Positions 56,412-64,000 of a stretch of 64,000 bases of DNA are shown here, in pieces. Under the pieces are notes generated by a model, which saw only the letters and a list, made by a program, of their open reading frames with translations, was not told the origin of the DNA and made no database searches. The position numbers and the translations under genes are program-made. How positions within the stretch are numbered: the stretch's first letter is position 1; every line of letters starts with the position of its first letter. This DNA comes from Hymenopus coronatus (taxonomy: Eukaryota; Arthropoda; Insecta; Mantodea; Hymenopodidae): positions 398,801,132-398,865,131 of the forward strand of contig CM060900.1 in assembly GCA_030762935.1 (NCBI GenBank), in the 5' to 3' direction.

Positions 56412-56930
56412 CTAATGGCAATGTCAGAGAGCATTTCACTCCAGACCAACACACCACACATATGCACACCTTCTCATTTTCAGCAGTCCTCTAAGTCCTT
56501 GTGCTACCCAGCCAAGGCGGCTCCCGGGGGATGAGGGCCCCCCCGCGAGTGGCACGGGTCCGCACCTGCACCATGATAGGCAGGCAGCCAGCCGTGTGCG
56601 CACTCTACACGACCAGGACTTCCACAGGCCAACGAGACAATCAACACTTAGACGAGGCCGTTAGGCTGGAAAGAAACCACAATTTAATTATAAAAACTAA
56701 AATAACTTGTAGTGTTAGTTTTTCATTTCAGGTATACGACGCAGCCCGCGGCTGAAATATCACTACCAATTGTACATAGGATAAAATACATTCACTGACA
56801 TGGAATGGAACTCACCATCATTCCTTAGTTTGTTTCAGAGACTCGGCCCCATAGGCAGAAGACACACAAGCCAAACTACGACGCTAGAACTGCACCTCAT
56901 GTAGAGACCAGTCTTGAGATGTCACCAATA
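56412..56930 (+). other. 3' UTR of family C, right copy
   Basis: Contains the G/C block GGCGGCTCCCGGGGGATGAG followed by GGCCCCCCCG at about 56,515-56,550, as at 278-320. It diverges from the left copy after about 56,625. No frame is supported. Confidence 0.55.
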
Positions 56931-57295
56931 AACAAAGGGAGAGAGTGGCACCTCTCCCTACACTCCTTACCACCAACGCCAAATTCCATAATCCTTAATT
57001 ATCCCTACCTCTGAATCCGCATAGGAGGCCGGCTGGGCCCTGGTCAAGTCGGTCTGCTAGTACTACCTTACCCACTGGTGGCCGCACAGCGGGCCAGTTT
57101 CATTTTCCTTTCCATCACTACGCGGGTGCAACAGCGGTACCGCAACAATCCTCACTTTCCACTCCCGGTGGAGGGTTTTTTAGTCGGTAGGCCCACTCTG
57201 GGAGACCCCGACACTCCGGTCTAGCCAGCCCGGGTTAGTCCTTAAGGTGGATTTTTCCCTCCACTCGAAAAAAAAAAAAAAAAAAAAAAAAAAAA
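56931..57295 (+). repeat. Structured LINE 3' tail module with long poly(A)
   Basis: GGGAGAGAGTGGCACCTCTC matches 1,684-1,703 upstream of tail copy 2. The usual landmarks follow (GGCCGCACAGCGGGCCAG, GCGGGTGCAACAGCGGTACC, GTCGGTAGG, CCACTCG), with 29 A ending at about 57,295. Confidence 0.75.
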
Positions 57296-57667
57296 GCCCC
57301 TGTATCCCCTGAGCAGGGCTTCATCTCCACAACAGCCAGAGCAGCACCATCTAGCTTCACACCACCAATCAACTCTTCACCAAACGCTTCACCTGACAAC
57401 TCATCTTCACCAATGGACACCTTCCTGAAGGACACCGTGAGCTCCATCCAGCAGCACATCGCCGCCATCCTGACGCTTACACACCAACTCGGCCTCCGTC
57501 TCGAGGAACTTCAGAGTGTAACCAATGAACGACTCGCGGCACTGGAGGCCAAGCACCAGGATTCGGAAGGTGTTGCAGGTGATCATGGCGAAGCGCTTGC
57601 GTCTGTTCAGCGCCAGTTGGATCGCATAGAGAGCCACTTCGTCCATCCACCTGCCAAGATAGCGACC
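57296..57667 (+). pseudogene. LINE Gag coiled-coil fragment, right copy
   Basis: Matches 1,115-1,488 almost base for base (MDTFLKDTVSSIQQ, RLEELQSVTNERLAALEAKH, VQRQLDRIESH). It then joins abruptly, at ATAGCGACC, to sequence equal to 4,400 onward. Relative to the left pile, about 2.9 kb is missing at this point. Confidence 0.7.
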
Positions 57668-57763
57668 CATTTTTTGAACCTCACACAATGGCGAGATAAC
57701 CATTCTTTAAACCTTCCAATTCCCTTACTGTCTCCCCTTCCCAAAAAAAAAAAAAAAAAAAAA
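57668..57763 (+). repeat. LINE tail end, variant type, with poly(A)
   Basis: Same as 4,400-4,481 but with 21 A at 57,743-57,763 instead of seven. Confidence 0.65.
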
Positions 57764-57769
57764 TTCGAG

Positions 57770-58914
57770 TTGCCGAGGAAGAAGACGCAACACAGACTCG
57801 CCGCCAACTCAGGTCCCAGCTCTCCTCCGACAACTGCCGGCACGGAAGCCTCGACATCACCGTCACCGGAGCAAGTCCAGCCAACACCGCCGCAGACAGT
57901 CGGTAATCCACCGGCAACCAGCACATCCTCTCGGCAGCTGCAGCCGCCGCCGACACCGCCGGAGCTCGCGCAGTCGCTACCACCTCCGGCGCCCGCGCAG
58001 TCGCTACCACCGCAGTTAAGTACCTGTGGTTAGGGGGGTCCCTAGAAACCTTTCTACCAAGCTTGTAATCGACGCAGCTCAGTCGCAATGGCGTTTTTGC
58101 TGGAGGGCCACTCGCATCCTGTGCGACCGGGGACTAAAAACCACTCGTCCGAATCGAGTTCCAAGACACCGCCGATATGGAAGCTGCTTTGGCATCAGGA
58201 TGGCCCTTTCTAGGGCGACTCCTGAGCATCGAAGTTAGCAGAACAGAGTGCCACCGCACTTGCCGACGCTGCTGCGCCTACGGGCACAGCTTAGAAGCCT
58301 GTTCCTCGCCGCCGCGGTGCCACTATTGTGGAGCTGCTGCCTACACCGCTGAGTGCACTCAACACGACCTATGCCGCAGACGCCGGTTCTGTGCCACCTG
58401 CCGTGGCACAGGATACTACACCGAGCAAGCCATGTGCCCAGCCTATGCAAGGAACAGGCAACCACTTCCGCAGCAGGCCCGGGAAGAACCAGCTCCTTCA
58501 ATCACACAGACAGCGCAGACACCTACACCTTCAACACTACATACCGGCGAACTACTGCAGAAATTCCAGGGCCTAAGTGAGACCATTCAGGACCTCCACG
58601 CGGAGGTTCTAACACTGACGGCCAAAATGACACACCTGGAGGACCGCCTGCAGGAACAACGGACCGAACTTCAGGAACTTCCAACACTAAGACACCAATT
58701 CACTCAACTCTACGCTGACATCCGGCTCATCATCAGGGAGGAGGTGAAGGCCCTGAAGACGACGACAGGACGGCCACCGATGCATCACAGCGACCCTGAG
58801 CCTCTGGTTCAGATAGCTGAAGGACCTATACAACTTCCACTTATGACAGCACAGAAACTCTACAGAAAACAACTCCGCAGAGAACGAACCAACTTCAGGA
58901 AGTATCACCAGTAA
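57770..58914 (+). pseudogene. LINE Gag-only copy (right member of duplicated pair)
   Basis: The start codon is changed to TTG at 57,770 but the N-terminus is otherwise longer than on the left: SSPPTTAGTEASTSPSPEQV and PTPPQTVGNPPATS are present, with two 27-bp nonamer-coding units instead of three. A frameshift near 58,020 is shared with the left copy, and a change near 58,137 (AAAAA) breaks the next frame. Knuckle 1 is intact here (CRRCCAYGHSLEAC), followed by CHYCGAAAYTAEC and CATCRGTGYYTEQAMC. The coiled coil (LSETIQDLHAEVLTLTAKMT) runs to TAA 58,912-58,914. Confidence 0.75.
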
Positions 58915-58964
58915 CTTTCACAAACACACATCACCATTATCTACCATTCATTTTCACCCATTAC

Positions 58965-59246
58965 TTCTCCAGCGGGCCACTCAGGGCGCAAGTCATGTGT
59001 GTCCACTGGCTCATCATACTTTCACCTCGCTGTTACTGCCCCTGGCAGGCAGCACACATGTTCACCAGAAATTCGCAGGTGCTTTATGCGTTACTGCACA
59101 AGAGAGGCATGGGCCTCCTACTTCCGGTGGTTTTTTTTGTGGGTAGTGCCACCCTGGTGCGAGTCCAGGTTGGGGAGTCTCACACTCCATGGCTTTCCTG
59201 GAGTTAGGGCGTCAGTTGCCTTTTCCCCCATCTTCAATAAAAAAAA
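58965..59246 (+). repeat. Structured LINE 3' tail module
   Basis: Near-identical to 5,640-5,933, ending in eight A at about 59,239-59,246. Confidence 0.75.
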
Positions 59247-59254
59247 ACATTAAC

Positions 59255-59698
59255 CCACATCCCAGGGCCAACAGCACCACCGTCAAAGCCAACAGGTGGA
59301 TCCCAGGACTAGGACACCACAACATCACCGAGAGCTTCATCCTCAGCCCCAGCCAACTCAGCAACCGCCAACGAGGACAGCAGTACATAGGCCACCAGTT
59401 CCGAGGAAGACGCAGACGTCTTCACGATGGCAACCTCCAACTGAGATGCCCCTTCCGTGACCACCACAACGCTAGGATACTCCTGCTGTCCAGCAGCCGC
59501 TCAAAGCCAGGTTCCGCCCCGGGGTGGAGCATACCAGGATATTCTGGAACATCGCCAGGAATCAGGCTATCAACCTCCTCACCATCCTCCTCATAAATCC
59601 CAATGACACCCAAGAGGTCCTCCAGCAGCAATACGACTTCCTCACTCTGTTCCTAAATCCCACCATCCATTTCTATGACGTCTGAACTCACCAGAGTC
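59255..59698 (+). pseudogene. C-terminal Gag fragment of family D, right copy
   Basis: Equivalent of 5,940-6,384, with the same Gln/Pro-biased sequence. The counterpart of the RPGVEHTRIFWNIARN block lies near 59,515. It leads directly into the endonuclease. Confidence 0.5.
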
Positions 59699-62389
59699 AT
59701 GACATGGAATGCCTGTGGGCTGAGACGCCGCAAACATGAACTCTCCGACTTTCTCCTCACTCACCAAATAAAAGTAGCTCTCATCACCGAAACACATCGC
59801 TCCTCCCGGGGTCGCTTCACTGTCCCGGGCTATCAAGCCTATCACGCAGACCGAGATCGAAGGGGAGGGGGCACCGCGGTACTTATAGAACATAATACTC
59901 TCCACAATCAGGCACATAAACCAGCGCTAGCCCGATTAGAAGCATCCGGGGTTTACGCACAATTGGACAACCGGAGAATTCTGATTCTAACAGCTTATAA
60001 TCCACCTCAAGATATCGAACCAGCCGATCTGGACACTAAATTTCCACCCTTCTAATTGCCGGCGACCTAAATGCCAAACACAACAACTGGAACTGCAGAA
60101 ATTCTAACCAAGCGGGAATCCAACTCTACAGACATGAACAAAGCTCAGACTACATTATAATAGCTCCCAGTGAACCGACACACATCCCCTTCAACGCCCA
60201 TCACCTACCCAGCATTTTGGACATTGCCTTAATCCGCAATATTGCCCACTTCCAAATTTCAGCCACTGTACACAACGAATTATCCTCTGACCACCTCCCA
60301 GCTGTCTTCAATCTGAAAGCCTCACTCGCCCCAGCTCCTCCCCTTCGAAGGCACAACTTTAAAAAAATAAATTGGGACTTGTTCAGACAAACAATAGATG
60401 AACACCTCCCCGGCATTAACGTCACCACACATGACGATATTGACACGGCTGCAGCAACCCTACAAAACACTATCGGCTTTGCCATCACGGTATCCACACC
60501 GACTCAAACATACAATGCAGCTCACTGCCCTCTCGCACCGGACATCAAATCCGTTACGACTGAGCACAACTGAGCACGCAAGCGTTGGCAGCGTACTCGG
60601 CACCCCGCAGAGTTCGCCCACCTACAGCTCCTGAACGCTGAGCTGCGCCGACGCATTTTCGACGTAAAAACGGACCAGTGGAACAATGTTCTGGAAGACC
60701 TAAACCCAGAGCACGACTCTCTCTAGCGAATTGCCAAGAAATTAACCAAACACAGAACTGAAATCCCACTTCTTAATTACAATGGTTCCATAGCCACTAC
60801 AGATACTGAAGAGGCTGAGACCCTTGCCGATCAGCTACAAGAGGCACTCACCCCAAACACCATTCCAAGCTACCCCCGCTTCATACCTGAAGCGGAAGCT
60901 CTTACTCGTATCAGGCTGCAACGGCCCGCCAACATGAAAATGCGCTGCACTTGCAATTCCGAAATTAAATGGCTCATTAAACACCTGCCAAACAGAAAGA
61001 CCCCTGGCCTCGATCGCATTCCAAATCGCGCCCTCAAACAGCTACCCCGAAAACCCCTTACTACACTGACTTTGCTCTTCAACGCCATACTGGATCAGGG
61101 CTATTACCCTACCTGTTCGAAAAATTACCTGGTCCTTCACATCCCTAGAAATTAAAGACCAGTCAAACCCCAACAAATACCGCCCCATTAGTTTATTAAA
61201 GACTCTCAGTAAACTTCTGGAAAAAATTGTCCTCAAACGCCTAAACTCCTTCATTCACAAACATAACATCCTGATTCTGGAGCAATTCGGCTTCAGAGCA
61301 CAACACTTCACCACACTACAACTGGTCCGAGCCACAGAGCACATTACTCATGGCTTCAACAACAATAAGTCGACGGCAGCAGTCCTCCTGGACATAGAGA
61401 GCGCCTTTGATCGCCTATGTCACCCGTGACTCCACGACTACAACATCCCAGACTCCATTATCAAACTTATAGCAAATTACCTAGCCAACCGGACGTTCCA
61501 ATCCAAAGTTAATGAAACTCTGTCCTCCTGAAAAGCAATCACAGCGGGCGTCCCGCAAGGCAGCATACTAGGTCCACAACTTTTTAACTTGTTCATCATC
61601 GACATACCAAAAACCCCCTCTGTCGACTACTTCATCTACGCCGACGACATGACTATCATGACGCAGTCAGGATCCCTACCCTCCTGATTAACCAACTCCA
61701 TGTAGCACTAACGTCCCTAGAGGGCTGGCTCACCAAGTGGCGCATTAAAGTGAACACAGCCAAATGTGAAGCCATATTTTTCTCAAAAAGGGTCACCGTA
61801 GATACGCACGCACACTACAACCACTCCAACTATTTCGTAATCTCATCACTTGGAAACCAACAGTGACCTACCTAGCGTCGTACTAGACCAAAGCCACACC
61901 TGGAATAAACACATCCAGTGCGCCCGACAGAAAACGAAAGCCAAACTAGCAAACATTTACCCTCTATTCAATCTCTACAACATGCTCAAAATTCGTTCAG
62001 GCTTAACCCTTTACAAAACACTCCTTCGACCTATTCTCACTTACGCTTCACCAGCCTGTAGCTACGCAGCCCCCAGCCACATCAAAAAACTACAGCAGTT
62101 CCAAAACAAAGTCCTGCACCTTATCGCAAAAGTACCAGCCATCACACCAGCAAGTACGATTCACTCGGAACTCAAAGTGCACAGCATAGAACAATTCATA
62201 AAAATGCTTACCCACGATATGTACGCCCGTGCCACAAAAAGCCACAACCCACTTATCGCCGATCTTGGCAGATTCGTCACCACCACAAACAAGCACAAAC
62301 GCCCACTCTCCCTATTCGATAGGAACCTGTCTGAAACAATCACACCCGAAGACATACAAGACTATCTGGACTTCTTGGTCCCAGACTGA
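59699..62389 (+). pseudogene. Jockey-like LINE ORF2: endonuclease + reverse transcriptase (family D, right copy)
   Basis: MTWNACGLRRRKHELSD opens it. Motifs and breaks mirror the left copy: LITETH, GGGTAVLI, a frameshift near 60,053, GDLNAKHNNWN, SDHLPA, TGA at 60,571, TAG at 60,724, HLPNRKTPGLDRIPN, DIESAFDRL, TGA at 61,427, TGA at 61,529, AGVPQGSILGPQLFN and YADDM near 61,637. The VPQGSILG motif is normal here, where the left copy has SILA. Extra lesions unique to this copy lie near 61,150 and 61,680. It ends at TGA 62,387-62,389. Confidence 0.9.
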
Positions 62390-62989
62390 CTCGTGCCCAA
62401 TCCTATACTGACCTCTCCTCCTTTTTTCACTTCATCGACTCCTTAAACAATCAACTAATCACTACTATCCTTGTCTTTTCACACCAGCCCTCCAAAGTCC
62501 GCGCTCTCACAGGGCGGCTCGGGGGGATGAGGGTCCCCAACTGTGACCATACACTGACCTGCGCCATTGTACCCGGTACACGAACTTGGACACTCAGGCT
62601 GGATTCCGTACGACAACCCTGTTCGCCTCTGGACAACAACTATGGATACCCTCTCTGTCTCTGCTCCACAGAGCGGACCCGGGGGAAGGAGGGCCCCCAA
62701 CTACCTTCGACACGGCATGCACCCGAACACGATTGGAACCCACCACTGACTATAGAACTCAATGCACACGTTCAAGGTTTTCTCTAGTAATGTATATATA
62801 GATCCACTAATTTAATTTACGCCAGTAGACTAGACGTAGACTTTCTAATAACCACCAGTCCTGGCCACACCAGTCTTAATCTACCACATCCAAACTCTCA
62901 CTATCCTTCCTCCAGAACCACAGTCAACCACACAATATATTCCCATACACTAAGACCCCTAGAGGCCCCTCCTACTTCCCACGGCTACA
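62390..62989 (+). other. 3' UTR of family D, right copy
   Basis: Two G/C blocks, at about 62,512-62,540 and 62,670-62,700, as in the left copy. A 12-bp insertion (TGCGCCATTGTA) lies between them near 62,560. Confidence 0.6.
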
Positions 62990-63270
62990 CTCAGGGCTTC
63001 AGTCAAGTTTGTTGCCCTGGCCTGCTTTACCATTCACCCGCTCGTATGCATTGCATACCAGCACTGCATGATACCTTTTACTTACCAGGGTGCATTAGCG
63101 GAACCTGACTCACATGTACGTTTGTAGCGCCATAGACTAACAGCACCCTTCCCAGCCCTTGTATGTTTTTGTATAATAACTGCTTGTATAAGGGGAGACG
63201 ATGTAGCCCTTGAGCATGATCGTCTTCGGGGACGGCGGGTGTAGTGCCGCCCCTTTAAATTAAAAAAAAA
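62990..63270 (+). repeat. LINE 3' tail module, type II end, right copy
   Basis: Equivalent of 9,690-9,966: CAGGGCTTCAGTCAAGTTTG, GGGGAGACGATGTAGCCC, GCCGCCCCTTTAAATTAAAA. Confidence 0.7.
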
Positions 63271-63289
63271 ACTAATTAAAAAAAACATA

Positions 63290-63733
63290 ATTCAGCTTCG
63301 AGATGTCGCAGTTGATGAGCAGCGATGGATTTAAACACCTGTATTGGGGTGGAGGCGGGGTGCTCGCCTTCCACTGTCTCCAGTTGAGAAATGGTTGTCT
63401 CCGTTATGTCGGTAACGTGTTTCGACCTAGCGATTTTTTCGAGCCAGAGAAAGTTGGCAGCCTCAGGGAGGAGAGGGTAGGAGGGATCGACAATAAGTGG
63501 TTGGTCCAGGAAGGTTTGCATGTCGCCTCCGCTTACAAAATAAAGCCGGGAGACGGCGAGGTCAGGATTGGAGTAGTTTGCCAGGGAGGTCAGCTGGCCG
63601 ATTGTGGCTGGCTGAAAGGAGAGGGGAAGGCTGGCAGTGGTAGCTTGCCCAGGTGGCTGGGAGTGGAGGGGGTTGGAGAGGCTAACGGCAGCGGCGGCAG
63701 CGGCATTGGGGGTTCGTTGGATGCCATGGCCGC
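63290..63733 (-). CDS. Unrecognised reading frame, right copy
   Basis: Minus-strand counterpart of 9,985-10,448. The ATG context CCATGGCATCCAACG is near 63,720-63,728. The reading SFQPATIGQLTSLANYSNPD, then SRLYFVSGGDMQTF, LWLEKIARSKHVTDITETT and IQVFKSIAAHQLRHLEAE is continuous here, apart from a frame difference in the first 30 codons. Both copies keep the second half open and differ by amino-acid replacements (KK to SK, SLLW to NFLW). A 191-codon plus-strand frame at 63,303-63,878 overlaps but is interrupted in the left copy. The family is unknown. Confidence 0.35.
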
Positions 63734-64000
63734 TGGCAGTCCGTGCATCAAGGGCATACAGCCCCTTGCAGCGCTGAGTGGCTGGCTGTGTGACTTAATT
63801 AGGAGTATAAATTACACGAGCACAGCACACGATTCAGCAACACTAGCACACGGTGTGTGTTATAGGCTACCACTTTAGTTTGACGGCGTAAACGTTATTG
63901 TTTGTGAAGCTAACACGAAACACTGGGAGAAACACTTTAGCACACACGATACCGCACGCAGCAGTGAGCCAACGCTATGGTGGGAGAAGGAACACTCACT
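63734..64000. other. Upstream region of the minus-strand frame, right copy
   Basis: Closely matches 10,449-10,705, with a small insertion near 63,745 and a 9-bp deletion near 63,909. The duplication continues past the window edge. Confidence 0.5.

Noticed and set aside
63303..63878. 191-codon plus-strand frame opposite the unknown minus-strand frame
   Set aside because: It is interrupted by a stop and indels in the left copy at about 10,146, whereas the minus-strand C-terminal half is open in both copies.

Overview
The window is eukaryotic and most likely from an insect. There is no operon-like gene packing and no convincing intact host gene. It is filled instead with arthropod-type mobile elements: Jockey-clade LINEs with CCHC Gag proteins, an RTE-like LINE, tRNA-derived SINEs, a mariner relic, a hAT/ZMYM-type relic, a protein-primed family-B DNA polymerase of the Polinton/adintovirus kind, and very large ATT arrays. 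A polyneopteran insect would fit, but no host gene fixes the species.

Layout. (1) 1-9,970 is a GC-rich pile of LINE pieces, all on the + strand and joined head to tail: the 3' end of one element (family C), several Gag-only copies that each end in a structured 3' tail plus poly(A), then a dead endonuclease/RT element (family D) with a variant tail. (2) About 9,985-11,460 holds an unrecognised minus-strand reading frame and its upstream region. (3) 11,501-16,994 is a nearly full-length Jockey-like element (family B) with a 9-bp target-site duplication and an 8-nt ORF1/ORF2 overlap, broken by only a few frameshifts. (4) 17,345-20,959 is a decayed zinc-finger/family-B DNA polymerase gene, followed by about 1.9 kb of degenerate A-rich repeats. 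(5) 22,870-40,195 is AT-rich, gene-poor DNA with SINEs, old LINE relics, an internally deleted mariner and a split, inverted hAT-like relic. A 54-codon frame at 33,194 preceded by a splice-acceptor-like site is the only possible host exon. (6) 40,196-52,017 is dominated by ATT arrays, interrupted by an RTE-like LINE that itself carries a SINE with a perfect 15-bp target duplication; about 2.2 kb of the array plus a unique 189-bp flank is tandemly duplicated. (7) 52,436-53,510 is a second, scrambled polymerase copy. (8) 53,514-64,000 repeats the LINE pile; 57.67-64.0 kb is a close copy of 4.4-10.7 kb, including the same dead codons.

No working gene system is preserved. The notable signals are the head-to-tail arrangement of Gag-only LINE copies with conserved structured 3' ends, which recalls the HeT-A/TART logic of Drosophila telomeres although no telomeric repeat is present; a conserved G/C block after the ORF2 stop of three LINE families; a segmental duplication made before or with the pseudogenes; and a polymerase pseudogene carrying a 63-nt patch of its own catalytic motif in the wrong place.
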